Assembly: GCF_004361815.1 (NCBI RefSeq)
Contig: NZ_SNWA01000002.1
Coordinates: 3,286,001-3,350,000 of the forward strand
From: Paraburkholderia sp. BL10I2N1
GTDB taxonomy: Bacteria; Pseudomonadota; Gammaproteobacteria; Burkholderiales; Burkholderiaceae
DNA length: 64,000 bases
Direction of reading: 5' to 3'
The stretch's first letter is position 1. Every line of letters begins with the position of its first letter. The translations under genes were made by a program, and so were the position numbers. Below the pieces are notes generated by a model, which was not told the origin of the DNA, searched no databases, and saw only the letters and a list, made by a program, of their open reading frames with translations. Positions 9,644-18,957 of the stretch are shown piece by piece.

Positions 9644-11034
9644 CGAAACATCAATCCAAAATCAGCGCGTCCAAGGGGGCGGACGACGACGGTAATTGTG
9701 CAACGATACTTGCGCAGTCCGCTGCGATGGAAGCCGGGCAGGCAAGCAGCTCGGAACAAGTGGAACTGTGCATTGCCCGGATCGACGATCCAATGGGCGA
9801 GGGAATTCGCACTTTTACAAAGGTGTGGCGCGAGCAAGCACGAGACGTTGCCGTCGCCCAGGACACGCTACTTCGGTCGGGCTACCGGGCCTCCCCAATC
9901 GCCGGCATACCGGTGTCTATAAAAGATCTACTAGACGTTAAAGGGGAAGTAACGCGAGCTGGTGCACTCGCGCTCGACGATATGCCGGTAGCTGCGTGCG
10001 ATGCGCCTGTGGTATCTCGGCTACGGTCGTCGGGGGCGGTGCTCATTGGCCGTACCAACATGACGCCTTTTGCATTCTCGGTGGTCGGGCTCAACTCTCA
10101 TTTTGGCACCCCAGGGAACCCGTGGGACCGCGATCGCATTCCCGGAGGATCGTCGTCTGGTGCGGCGGTCTCGGTGGCTGACGGCATGGTTGCCGCCGCG
10201 ATCGGCTCTGATACCGTTGGCTCTATTCGCGTCCCGGCAGCCCTTTGCGGCGTTGTCGGCTTCAAACCTACTCAGCGCGCGGTGCCATTGTCAGGAGCGG
10301 TTCCGCTGTCGGCGACACTTGATTCGATTGGACCGCTTGCCCGATCGGTGGCTGATTGCGCCGCGATTCATGCAGTCATTTCAGGCGAAGCCGCAGTACC
10401 TCTGGATATGGTTGGTGTCCGTGGGTTGACCTTCGGCGTGCCTCGCGAAATAGTGCTTGACGACTTGGACATCGAAGTTGGGCGCGCGTTCGAGCGCGCC
10501 TGTGCGCTAATTTCGGAAGCTGGGGCGCGGATACAACTAGTCTCTTTCACAGCACTTCGCGAAGTGGATGCGCTCAATGGCAATCGCGTAATTCAATTAG
10601 CAGAAGCATATGCATGGCATCGGGAACTGCTCGAGCGGCGTGGCACCGACTACGATCCCCGCATTAGCGCCCGGGTGAGAAGTGGAGCACAGATACTGGC
10701 TGCCGAGTACCTGTCGATGCTTTCACATCGTCGTCGCCTCATGCGAGAGTTCGACGGCGCTACGTCAGGGTTCGACGCGTTGTTACTCCCGACGACCTCA
10801 ATTATCGCTCCGACGTTCGACGAATGTATGGCTGCGGAAGATGCTGTCCGGACGAAACTACTACGAAATACCGCCCCGTTCAATTTTCTCGACTGCTGTT
10901 CGATTTCGCTGCCTGTACACCGCCCAGGCGAAGCTCCGGTCGGCCTGATGGTTGCTGGACACAGGAACGGCGACTGGCAACTGCTGAAAGTAGCCAACGC
11001 GATCGAATCAATCATTGCGGGCACTGGACGCTGA
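9640..11034 (+). CDS. amidase signature family hydrolase
   Basis: 464 residues, complete. The catalytic triad is visible: Lys95 in GIPVSIKDLLDVKG, cis-Ser171 in PGGSSSGAAVSVA and nucleophile Ser195 in GSDTVGSIRVPAALCG; the 24-residue Ser-Ser spacing matches the family. It hydrolyses a C-N amide bond in the cytoplasm, releasing ammonia or an amine. The start ATG overlaps the MFS stop, so import and hydrolysis appear coupled. A tautomerase gene follows after 103 bases. Family members range from indoleacetamide and malonamate hydrolases to GatA; this one has no GatB/C partners here and is surely catabolic, but the substrate is not determined. Confidence 0.93.
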   Translation: MTKHQSKISASKGADDDGNCATILAQSAAMEAGQASSSEQVELCIARIDDPMGEGIRTFTKVWREQARDVAVAQDTLLRSGYRASPIAGIPVSIKDLLDVKGEVTRAGALALDDMPVAACDAPVVSRLRSSGAVLIGRTNMTPFAFSVVGLNSHFGTPGNPWDRDRIPGGSSSGAAVSVADGMVAAAIGSDTVGSIRVPAALCGVVGFKPTQRAVPLSGAVPLSATLDSIGPLARSVADCAAIHAVISGEAAVPLDMVGVRGLTFGVPREIVLDDLDIEVGRAFERACALISEAGARIQLVSFTALREVDALNGNRVIQLAEAYAWHRELLERRGTDYDPRISARVRSGAQILAAEYLSMLSHRRRLMREFDGATSGFDALLLPTTSIIAPTFDECMAAEDAVRTKLLRNTAPFNFLDCCSISLPVHRPGEAPVGLMVAGHRNGDWQLLKVANAIESIIAGTGR

Positions 11035-11137
11035 AGCTATTTTTAGATCAGCGAACACTTTGGGGACGATCGGGATGCCCGCGACTGCACCGTCCGTTTT
11101 CCTTTTTTATCCAACCTAACATATAGGAAGTAGGCAG

Positions 11138-11536
11138 ATGCCATATTTGCAGCTCGATGTAAACGGTCAGTACCCGCCAGAGGCAAAGGCGCGGCTTGCG
11201 CAGCTTCTTTGCGAAACGTATGCAAGCATGATGAGCGTCGACATCCGCCGCATTAGTGTCGCGGTGAGGGAGTGCGGAGACGGTGGTGTTTGGCGAATGA
11301 TTGATGGCCGCCCGCAACCTGTCGCAGTTCTAATGTGCGACATCCGAAGGGGACGCTCCGCTGAGTTGCGGCTCGAAGTCGCTAAATCGCTCTGCCGGCA
11401 CTGTATCGAAATCCTCGGGCTTCACGAGGACCGCCTAAATGTTGAGTTCACTCAGCATGCCGGCGATGAAATGTACCACCCGACACTAGGTGGGTACAGC
11501 CCGGAGTGGTCTGAAGACGAGAGGTCAGGGGCGTGA
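11138..11536 (+). CDS. tautomerase superfamily protein
   Basis: 132 residues starting MPYLQLDVNGQYPPEAKARL. The Pro after Met is the expected catalytic base of the 4-oxalocrotonate tautomerase/MIF superfamily (Pro1 after Met removal), followed by the typical strand and long helix. At 132 residues it is about twice the 62-residue 4-OT and fits the double-domain cis-CaaD/MSAD/MIF-like group. Such enzymes interconvert keto and enol acids in catabolic pathways. It sits at the end of the MFS-amidase operon and probably processes a downstream keto acid. The function inside the superfamily is open. Confidence 0.78.
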   Translation: MPYLQLDVNGQYPPEAKARLAQLLCETYASMMSVDIRRISVAVRECGDGGVWRMIDGRPQPVAVLMCDIRRGRSAELRLEVAKSLCRHCIEILGLHEDRLNVEFTQHAGDEMYHPTLGGYSPEWSEDERSGA

Positions 11537-11596
11537 TCGTTCTTATATAGGGCAGTTCTGAACGTTCCCAGCCCGGGAACACGACTGCGCCGACGC

Positions 11597-11995
11597 CTAG
11601 CGGATGCCTCCTGTTGATAAGGCATCCGATGGCAATCCGCTGTGCTCGGCCAGCGTAATAGCGAGGACCAGCAGGGCCGTCTCATCCGTCTCCATGCTCT
11701 CCCCGTGTCCTCGAAGTAACTCGTGCAACGCCGACAGTAGTTCACTGATCGACGAGCCGCTCTCCGACGTCACCGGCCAGGCGCGCAACAGGTAAGCAAG
11801 CTGGACAATCCTTCGGCGTTCGCAGAAGACATCAAACAGGCGAGTACAGGCATCGTCGAAATGCCAATTTTGGATTTTCGAACTCGCCGGACCGGAGGTC
11901 GGATTTGGAGGAGGATTGGCGAAATTTCTGGCGCGGCTCCTAAGGGTCCACCGCCCTATAGACGCACACCTCCTGATTGTCGTCGACATATTCAC
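11597..11995 (-). CDS. hypothetical protein, weakly supported
   Basis: A 132-residue frame. The last 85 residues look protein-like and helical (HFDDACTRLFDVFCERRRIV, SGSSISELLSALHELLRGHG, ALLVLAITLAEHSGL), whereas the first 40 are Arg/Pro-rich and could be untranslated. It is convergent with the tautomerase and follows BKACE1 on the same strand after about 215 bases. No family is recognised. Confidence 0.4.
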   Translation of the reverse strand: MNMSTTIRRCASIGRWTLRSRARNFANPPPNPTSGPASSKIQNWHFDDACTRLFDVFCERRRIVQLAYLLRAWPVTSESGSSISELLSALHELLRGHGESMETDETALLVLAITLAEHSGLPSDALSTGGIR

Positions 11996-12209
11996 GATCC
12001 AATAAATTTGATGCCGTCTCTAGGAGTCACCGATATGTTCCCGTGAATCGCGCACACACCTGTTCCGACATGGCAGCCGAGAACGTCATGACGGCCACAA
12101 CATGCAGTGTGCGTTCGCTACGCCATCGGAAGGGGATCTTTTCGATATGGCCAAAGAAGCATCCGCCTCGGTGCTCGCCACGGAGCATTGGTTGTGGAAC
12201 TACTTCGAC

Positions 12210-13142
12210 TTAGAAGTTAACGTTGTCTGCGCCTTTTAGCGAAAGGATCGTTCTGGCTTCCTCCGGCGTCGCCACTTCGAGCGAAAATTCGCTGAGCAGT
12301 CGCCGGACCTTTCGGACTTGGTCTGCATTGTCTTTTGCCAAGCGTCCTTTCTTTATATACAGGCTGTCCTCAAGCCCGACACGGACGTTTCCGCCCATAA
12401 TGGCCGCTTGTGTCGCGACAGGCATTTGGTGCCGCCCTGCGGCGAGTACTGACCAGATGTAGTCGTCGCCAAATAGGCGATCGGCCGTTTGGCGCATGAA
12501 GACTACATTATCCCCATCGGGACCGATACCCCCAAGAATGCCGAAGACGCTTTGAATGAAAAGCGGCGGTTTGACAACGCCCTTATCAAGAAAGTATGCA
12601 AGATTATAGAGATGACCAATGTCGTAGCACTCGTGCTCGAAGCGGGTACCATGATCCGCCATTAGCTCATAGATGCGGGCTATGTCACGGAAGGTATTGC
12701 GGAAGATGAACGCTTCGCTGGCGGCAAGATACTCCCGTTCCCACGAAAACTTCCATTCAGAAATCTTCTCTTCGAGCGGATGCATGGAAAAGTTGATTGA
12801 ACCCATATTCAACGAACACATTTCGGGGCGAAACCTGAGCGCGGCCGCAAGCCGGTCCTCCACCGTCATCTCTGGACTGCCTCCCGTCGTGAGATTGATG
12901 ACAGCGTTCGTACGTTCCTTAATAACAGGTAGGAACTTGTTGAAAGTCTCCGGGTTGCCTGTGGGTGCTCCGGTTTCGGGGTCGCGCGCGTGGAGGTGGA
13001 GAATTGACGCGCCTGCGTCCGCTGCCGCGACCGCCTGCGCTGCGATGTCCGCTGGTTTATAGGGCAGATAATCGGAGAGTGTGGGAGTGTGGATTGCACC
13101 TGTGACGGCGCAGGTAACAATGACTTTGCGTTGCTTCTTCAT
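12210..13142 (-). CDS. BKACE beta-keto acid cleavage enzyme (DUF849), copy 1
   Basis: 310 residues. BKACE enzymes are TIM barrels that use Zn to condense a beta-keto acid with acetyl-CoA, giving acetoacetate and a new acyl-CoA. Zn ligands are visible: His49 and His51 in ILHLHARDPETGAPTG, and Glu258 in GNVRVGLEDSLY. The protein is nearly the same as copy 2 (27541-28473). The start follows a promoter with an internal palindrome (13234-13262). This copy belongs to a mirror-image duplicate of the main catabolic locus, whose other genes, except MarR, have decayed. Which R-group it accepts cannot be told from sequence. Confidence 0.93.
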   Translation of the reverse strand: MKKQRKVIVTCAVTGAIHTPTLSDYLPYKPADIAAQAVAAADAGASILHLHARDPETGAPTGNPETFNKFLPVIKERTNAVINLTTGGSPEMTVEDRLAAALRFRPEMCSLNMGSINFSMHPLEEKISEWKFSWEREYLAASEAFIFRNTFRDIARIYELMADHGTRFEHECYDIGHLYNLAYFLDKGVVKPPLFIQSVFGILGGIGPDGDNVVFMRQTADRLFGDDYIWSVLAAGRHQMPVATQAAIMGGNVRVGLEDSLYIKKGRLAKDNADQVRKVRRLLSEFSLEVATPEEARTILSLKGADNVNF

Positions 13143-13233
13143 GTCTACTCCTTGTATAACCGCAAGCTACGCGCTGCTGCTGGCGCAAGCGCGCTGAGAT
13201 GTATGCTACGTGACGCGAATTGCTTTGATGATG

Positions 13234-13262
13234 ATATTGGGTGTATATACGCGCATTGTCAA
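13234..13262 (-). promoter_or_regulatory. BKACE1 promoter with operator in the spacer
   Basis: On the minus strand, TTGACA (13257-13262), a 17-base spacer and CAATAT (13234-13239). The palindromic site TGGGTGTATATACGCGCA (13238-13255, plus strand) fills the spacer, so a bound repressor would block RNA polymerase. The layout is the same as at 27428-27456. Confidence 0.78.
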
Positions 13263-13352
13263 CGGTGTTAACTACGGGCTAACGTTGACGTCATTGAGCG
13301 AAGGCGATGACGGACCGACGCGACACGAAATGTTCAGACGCAACGAGGTAGA

Positions 13353-13440
13353 ACGCATCCGATGTAGGCTGGAAATTGAGAGCTTGACCGCTGGTAGGCT
13401 GCTGAACTGAAGAATGAGTTTGAAGAAATTGAGCCCGAAC
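13353..13440 (+). pseudogene. remnant of DUF485 gene (mirror copy)
   Basis: Starting at 13353, the frame reads T-HP-M-stop-AGN-stop-ELDRW, which lines up with HPTEFGNLEFDRLES at the start of the intact DUF485 protein (26965-27339). The DNA similarity is clear over about 40 bases and then fades. Its position next to the BKACE1 promoter mirrors the intact locus. Confidence 0.7.
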
Positions 13441-13617
13441 ATGGGCTCGCGCCAAAGTGCTTAACCGTTTCCGCTGGAAAGGATTTGCGACAACATCAGA
13501 AAACCAGCAACCCTGCGCGCTCAGCGGTTTGGTGCCGAGAGGGCGGTGAAGTAAAGATCCATGTCTGTGCCTTGCCCCGAGGCTGCACGCTAGCTACCGA
13601 GGATATGGGATAACTGC
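13441..13617. other. scar of deleted symporter gene (mirror copy)
   Basis: In the intact locus, a 1.6-kb symporter gene separates DUF485 from the hydratase. Here only about 180 bases remain between the two remnants and no symporter sequence is recognisable, so the gene appears to be deleted. Confidence 0.5.
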
Positions 13618-14203
13618 CTTTCCGAAGAACTGATGCTGTTCAGAAAGAGGTAACGTCGCCGTCATTGCCATGCAACTCGCTCCCCATAATCTGGTGCACA
13701 GCGTGCTGTGGAAGCTGCTGATGAGTGCGTGCTGCGTGCCGGGACCGAAAGCGCACGGCAACGGTAATCAGAAGCGGCTCAAGGCGATTTTCGGCTGAGA
13801 CGGAGGTGTCCCGCGTCGACGAGGGAGGCCTCACCAGCCCGAAGTAGATTTCGCCGGTGTTCTCGTACTGTCGACCAATTGCCGATCTCGGATATCCCGT
13901 CGGTTCACGGCATTGCGGTTGGTGGTGGGTAATTGGAGATTGCGCTCACTTCCGATCTCATCGTTGCGGCTGTTTCTTCAACAGTTTTATCGGAGCGACG
14001 ATGCCCGGCGTTCATCTGCTTACGGGAGGCGTGCGGCGCCGAGCTCCAAATTCCAACTATGTGGCTTGCTTACGAGATCGCGGCCGGCTCAACCATAGAG
14101 CATGCCCTGCTTTAAACAATTAGGGCGCGCACGCCGCGGCGAAGGAATCCGTGACATTTTTTCACCGTGCTACAAGTCAGCGGACTTGCAATGGGGTCTG
14201 GCA
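13618..14203 (+). pseudogene. remnant of enoyl-CoA hydratase gene (mirror copy)
   Basis: Decayed copy of the hydratase at 24560-25339. Recognisable pieces in order: ERGNVAVIAMQLAPHNLV (intact DGDVAVITMQFAPHNLV), IRSGSRRFSAETEVS, PSVHGIAVGGG followed by a stop codon and LEIALTSDLIVAA (intact SVHGIAVGGGFEIALASDLI), PGVHLLTGGVRR (intact LGLHPLMGGVQR), YEIAAGSTIEHA and YKSADLQWGLA. There are several frameshifts and stops, so no product is possible. The 3' end is fused by deletion to the CoA-transferase remnant. Confidence 0.85.
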
Positions 14204-14757
14204 CATCGATGTTGCCACGGCCGCAACCAGGCCGTGAATGAGCGCGTGCATGTTAATTTATCGGAAACTTTCTCGCGTGAGCCGCCCCCGTTTGCGGGCA
14301 CCGATTTCGCCATCCTTCAGGACGAGTACGAAAAGGAAAATCACAGTCGCAGCAGGTGTAATCGGTAGCCTCGCATTCCGCCTCTAAATTGGCGCGATGC
14401 GGCGTGCCGACCTTGTTCGCGATACGCGGTTCCTTACTCCCGAGCTTTAGCGTCGAGGCGCTGGATGCTCCGCTCGACTAGGCCAAGCTTGCGTCTTGGG
14501 GATGTTGCGCCATAGCAAGGACTTCGGTTCGCCGGAATGGACGAGATAGTGGGGCACCACCGAGGAGGGTGACAACCGCTCGAGAGGTACAGCCCGCGTA
14601 CCGGGGCAAGCCGTGGAAATCTTCCTGAGATGCACCCGAACACCTCGGAATCCCGGCTTTCCACGACGAGCATATCCGAGAAGCACTGTCCGAACTTGGG
14701 TACAGCGCAGACGTATTTGACGATGTCGTTGTCAGGAAGGTTATGTCATCTGATTGA
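14204..14757 (+). pseudogene. remnant of family III CoA-transferase gene (mirror copy)
   Basis: Decayed copy of the gene at 23326-24546, missing its first half. Pieces in order: HIDVATAAT, NERVHVNLS (intact NERVHVDLS), IGAMRRADL with a preceding stop, EALDAPLD-stop-AKLA, SRGTARVPG, and a well-preserved end, EHLGIPAFHDEHIREALSEL then GYSADVF, with the stop at 14755-14757 (intact EHPGIPAFRGEHNCEVLREL). Multiple frameshifts occur. It is followed by MarR1, exactly as the intact gene is followed by MarR2. Confidence 0.87.
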
Positions 14758-14851
14758 GTCGCTGGTTGCCTTTGTTGTGGAGATACGGAGCGCTGCTTAG
14801 TGTGGCGAGATTGCCCAGGCGCCGGTCCCTTTCGGACGCGTGCGAACTGGA

Positions 14852-14869
14852 TGCATATGCGCGTATACT
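14852..14869. promoter_or_regulatory. conserved palindrome upstream of MarR1
   Basis: TGCATATGCGCGTATACT, ending in a possible -10 box (TATACT), 34 bases before the MarR1 start. The same site with one change lies upstream of MarR2 (23226-23243). MarR proteins commonly repress their own gene through such sites, so autoregulation is likely. Confidence 0.6.
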
Positions 14870-14903
14870 GTTCCAAGTTGCCACAACCACCCGGAGACGT
14901 TCG

Positions 14904-15353
14904 ATGGAATTGCTTCAATGTAACTGTTCGTTTCTACGCAGTGCAACGCGTGCGTTGACGCAGGCATATGACGAGGTGCTCAGGCCAAGCGGCTTGCGTA
15001 TGACGCAATTCTCCATGCTCGCGCGAGCGTCAGCGGTAGGCGAAATTTCACTGAGCGAGCTGGCCGACCTGATGGCGATGGACCGTACTACTCTCGGAAG
15101 AAACTTGCGGCCCCTCGAGCGCGAGGGCCTCGTGCAAGTTGACATCGGGGAAGACAGGCGTGAAAGGCTGGTTACCGTGACGCCCGCTGGCGTGAAGGTC
15201 CTGGCTAGTGCCCTGCCGTTGTGGGAGCAAGTGCACCAACGTTTTGAGCGAAAGGTGGGTAAACGTGAAGCTAAAGAGTTGCGATTTGCTCTGAAACGGC
15301 TTGTAAGCGTGGGCCGAGAGTTGTCTGCGGAAAACGCGTGCCATCCTCAATGA
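14904..15353 (+). CDS. MarR-family regulator, copy 1
   Basis: 149 residues from the ATG at 14904 (MELLQCNCSFLRSATRAL), preceded by GGAG at 14893-14896. The winged HTH lies at about residues 45-95 (ISLSELADLMAMDRTTLGRN, then REGLVQVDIGEDRRERLVTV). Two cysteines, Cys6 and Cys8, near the N-terminus are conserved in copy 2 and could sense redox state or a reactive ligand. It is about three-quarters identical to copy 2 at 22742. It lies after the decayed CoA-transferase, the mirror of the intact arrangement, and remains open, so it may still act in trans on both BKACE promoters. Confidence 0.9.
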   Translation: MELLQCNCSFLRSATRALTQAYDEVLRPSGLRMTQFSMLARASAVGEISLSELADLMAMDRTTLGRNLRPLEREGLVQVDIGEDRRERLVTVTPAGVKVLASALPLWEQVHQRFERKVGKREAKELRFALKRLVSVGRELSAENACHPQ

Positions 15354-16168
15354 GCGTTGCCAGTGGCCATCGCGGTCCGCTGCTGGCAGGGCATAGTCCG
15401 TGCGCTCCATCCTCGTGATGCTCGGTATCCCAAGCGTTTCGCGTGCGGTGTGACCGCCGGGGTGCGGAGCCTCGACGGGGACAACGTCAGGATGGTTCTG
15501 ACAACCTGTACGCAGTTGCTCTGCGGCTGTCGACGCTGGCCGATGCCGTGATAGATTGAGGCATCAAAAGGATGTCGTTGTCCGCTGGTCAGATCGACAC
15601 CCATCGTCACGATTGCGGTTGCCAAAGCTACCCAAGGGCAGGGCACGCGAACCGTGACAATGAGGGCCGTATCAGGATTATTACCGACCCGGAAAGCGGT
15701 TATCCGGGTGACTGAGAATCGAAAGGCCCCTTCCCTGAGGTACTTTCGGATCAGCGGCTGCTTGGTCCCGCATAAGCCGTCGTTGTAACACCGCCACGAT
15801 CCCTGGCGCTGCTGATGCGCGCCGGCACGGTGGCGGCCCGTGGTCACTGGGGCGGCCACGAGGGCGTGGCGACGCTTGCATCACCGGTTTTGCAGGCGCG
15901 CCACGCGCACTTCTAATCGGGCCGGCGCCTCTATCGCAACCGCAACCGACTGAAAAATCGAAGTGCCGCTTACGTTGCGATGTCCGGCGAACCCGACGCG
16001 CCGGCCCCTTGCGTTTGGGTGTCACGTTGATAGTTACTTGGATCTTACAGATAGGTAACAGAACGTATTGACGGCAAGCGCACTTGCGGTGATCTTCGTG
16101 GCGTGCGTGATCTAAGGATCGCGTCGAAGTGGCCGCGCCTTGAGATTAAACCGTGGGAGAGACCAAAA
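15354..16168. other. long stretch without a supported gene
   Basis: About 800 bases. Overlapping frames exist on the minus strand (to 171 residues) but have Arg/Pro/Gly-rich composition without family features or a convincing ribosome binding site. This may be decayed sequence from the flank of the duplicated locus. Confidence 0.45.
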
Positions 16169-16570
16169 ATGCATGCACTGCGAGCGCTCAGAGAATCCGG
16201 GGTACACAGTCCACAGGATATAAGGGCAATACTTGCCGAAGATGTAGTCTTCAATTCCCCGGTTCTGACCCGGCCGTTAGCTGGCGCAGAAATCGTCTCT
16301 GCTGTACTCGCAGCGTCGGCGCTCGCTCGGGGTATCGGGGGACAGTATGTATCGGAGTACCGCGTTGACGCAGTCACGACGGTTCTGAGATGGCAAGGCA
16401 CCGTTCAGGGTCACTTACTTGAAAGCATCGAGATATTAGTTGATGACGCCGCAGGCCTTCTAGTTGAGCGGACAATCGCGTATCGTCCGCTGCCCGCTGT
16501 CGAGATATTCCGTGACCTGCTTTATCCTCTTATCAAAGACATTGTGCCGGCGGATTTGTGGGCTTATTGA
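16169..16570 (+). CDS. NTF2/SnoaL-like small protein
   Basis: 133 residues from the ATG at 16169, with GGGAGA at 16153-16158 as ribosome binding site; an in-frame ATG at 16103 lacks one. The pattern of an N-terminal helix, then LAEDVVFNSPVLTRPLAGAE and alternating strands (LRWQGTVQGHLLESIEILVD, GLLVERTIAYRP), is that of the cone-shaped NTF2-like fold. Members include polyketide cyclases, isomerases and dehydratases, as well as non-enzymatic proteins. It stands alone between decayed regions, so its role is not known. Confidence 0.7.
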   Translation: MHALRALRESGVHSPQDIRAILAEDVVFNSPVLTRPLAGAEIVSAVLAASALARGIGGQYVSEYRVDAVTTVLRWQGTVQGHLLESIEILVDDAAGLLVERTIAYRPLPAVEIFRDLLYPLIKDIVPADLWAY

Positions 16571-17271
16571 CAGATCCATGTGCTTTGAGCCGCCTTCGCG
16601 AAGGCACCAGGTCGCTACGCTGCGGTCGCTGAAGTAGCACGAAAGTTCAGGGCGTTAGCTACCTGGAGGCCAGGCAGCGGCGCCTTCCGTAATCGGCGGA
16701 TTACTGTGCGGCATGATTGCTTAGGCCATGCCGTAGAGCTTGCGCTGCAACGTCCAAAGACCGACCGCAATGCTCGCGCGAACAGATAGCGATGCCATCC
16801 CGTACGACTGTGGGCCAGCGTAGCGCGGTTCCCTTATAGCGCATACCGGCAGCAGCCGTCGCAGAACTCTTCACCGTTCGCCAACCATTGTTTGCCCGCG
16901 TGGCAATGGAATGTCTCACGCCGGAAACTGGCCGCCGTGTGCGCGAATTAAGGATATAATGCGCGTATATACACGTATTGTCCGTTGCGCAATCCGTATG
17001 TCATCCGCAGCTATAGGTCCCGAGTGGGCAAGCAGGATGTGAGCGTTACATGCAGCAGATGCGGCGCTATCCCTGGATCAGAACGCCCGGAAAGCTGCGC
17101 TGCCAACAACAGATCTGAGCTCGCTCGCCGTCCATGGAACGGGGCCGGCGACGGTTTCCGACAACTGCTCGGTTTTAGCCGAGCGGTTGCCGAAGCCGCG
17201 TTAGCTCAACAGTAATCGAAGACCGATCCTTAGATCGAGGTCCCGATGGGTTCAACTCGAGGTTTGCCAAG
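16571..17271. other. stretch without a supported gene, contains one operator site
   Basis: 700 bases before the chemotaxis receptor gene. A 72-residue minus-strand frame (16701-16919) lies downstream of the promoter-like site at 16956-16984 but shows no family features; it could be the remains of a deleted gene of the operator's regulon. Confidence 0.45.
16956..16984 (-). promoter_or_regulatory. promoter-like site with the BKACE-type operator
   Basis: TGCGCGTATATACACGTA (16960-16977) matches the palindrome of the BKACE promoters. On the minus strand it sits between CGGACA (16979-16984) and CATTAT (16956-16961), 17 bases apart. No clear gene follows on that strand. Confidence 0.6.
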
Positions 17272-18837
17272 ATGGCGTTTATCAAGAACATGAAGGTTGG
17301 GCGACGCCTCGGTGTCGGCTTTGCACTCGTACTGCTGCTATTGACTGCTGTCGGTTGCATTGGCGTGGTGCAGTCGTCCAGGATCTACGCCGGGACCCGC
17401 GCCATCTCGGAAGACTGATTGCCTAGTGTTGAGGCGTTGAGCGAAATCCGGCGCAGGGCCGACGACGTGCGTCGCATTTCCCTGCGCGAACTGCTTCCGG
17501 CAGACGAAAAGGGGATCAGCGAATTGCACGCACGTCGCGCGGCAGGGGTGATCGGATTTGCGGCTGCGATGCAAGAATATAAAAGGTATCTTTCCTCTGA
17601 CGATGAAAGAAGGCTTTACGAAGGTATCGAATCGTCGTGGGCGCGTTATCTTGATACGAGCGACCAGATTGAACGGTTGATGGGGTCAGCAGACGCCAAT
17701 TTGTCCAGCGCCCGTCAGCTTGCGGCCAGCGAAGGCGTTACGCGCTTTGCGACTACTCTGTCGTTCATAGACGCGGACAGCAAGCTTAATCATGATGGGT
17801 CTGTGCGGGAAGTTGAGGCTGCAAATGCGGCGTTCGTTAGCGCGCGCGTATGGACATTTGTCCTCATGATTGCTGCATTGATCGGGGGTGTTTCGATCGC
17901 CTTCCTCATCACCCGGTCTATTACTGTTCCACTGCAACAGTCCGTGCAATTAGCCGAGCGCGTCGCAAAAGGCGACCTAACATCAACGATACAAGCGGAC
18001 GGTGAAGATGAGATCAGCCTACTGCTCGCGTCGCTTGGGCGCATGAACGAGGGTCTTCGCGAGACGGTAGCACGCGTGTTTTCTGGCAGCGGAAGCATTG
18101 CGATCAGCTCTGCGGAGATCGCGACGGGAAACGCGGACCTGAGCCAGCGTACCGAAGAGCAGGCGGCCTCCTTGCAAGAAACGGCTGCCAGCATGGAACA
18201 GCTAGCGGCGACCGTACGGCGAAATACAGACGACGCAGGAAAAGGTAATTCGCTCGCTTCGCAGGCTTGCCAGACTGCTAGCCGCGGCGAGGCGATCGTA
18301 GGCCGGGTTGTCCAGACCATGAGCGACATATCGACCAGTTCCGGGAAAGTAACGCAGATAATTTCGGTGATCGAAGGCATCGCCTTCCAGACAAACATTC
18401 TGGCGCTCAATGCCGCAGTCGAGGCCGCGCGCGCTGGCGAGCAGGGAAGGGGATTTGCTGTAGTGGCCAGCGAGGTGCGTACGCTAGCACAGCGAAGCGC
18501 TTCGGCTGCCAAGGAGGTGAAGGACCTGATAACTCAGGCCGTCGCAACGGTCAGCGATGGCAGCGCCTTGGTCGAAGATGCTGGACTCACAATGCGTGAG
18601 ATTCTGGAATCCGTGCAACGGGTTGCCGAATTGATGCAAAAAATTAGCGCTGCATCCGAGGAACAGGATTCGGGAATTGCGCAGGCGACCGTTGCTATCT
18701 CGCAAATGGACGAGGTGACGCAGCGCAATGCGGCGTTGGTGGAACAGGTTTCGGCGGCGGCTCAATCGATGGCGGCTCAGTCGCGTTCTTTGCGCGACGT
18801 GGTGTCGGTATTCAAGGTGCCCGATTTCGACAGATAG
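17272..18837 (+). pseudogene. methyl-accepting chemotaxis protein with in-frame stop
   Basis: Starting at ATG 17272 the frame gives a normal receptor N-terminus with the first membrane span (GVGFALVLLLLTAVGCIGVV), then TGA at 17416-17418 (codon 49), then continues in the same frame to 18837. The stop lies where related receptors have Trp (the WLPSV segment), so a single TGG-to-TGA change is likely. The rest is complete: helical ligand domain, second span ([17 protein letters not shown]), HAMP (residues about 210-262) and the signalling tip [20 protein letters not shown]. There is no C-terminal NWETF-type methylation tether. Without readthrough, the receptor lacks its first anchor. Confidence 0.88.
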
Positions 18838-18957
18838 CCAGTCCTATTACGCCAAGATCCGGCCGTCGCGGAGCGGCCGCAGAGCTTGCTGCAGTCCAGT
18901 CGGAATTCCGGCTGCGACGCCTCAGGTTTGCCGGCCGAATGTTACGGCAAAGCTGTA

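Noticed and set aside
15347..15859. 170-residue minus-strand frame after MarR1
   Set aside because: It overlaps the MarR1 stop, is rich in Arg/Pro/Thr, has no ribosome binding site and no family match.
16701..16919. 72-residue minus-strand gene driven by the operator at 16956
   Set aside because: Position fits, but the sequence has no recognisable fold or ribosome binding site; kept only as a possible remnant.
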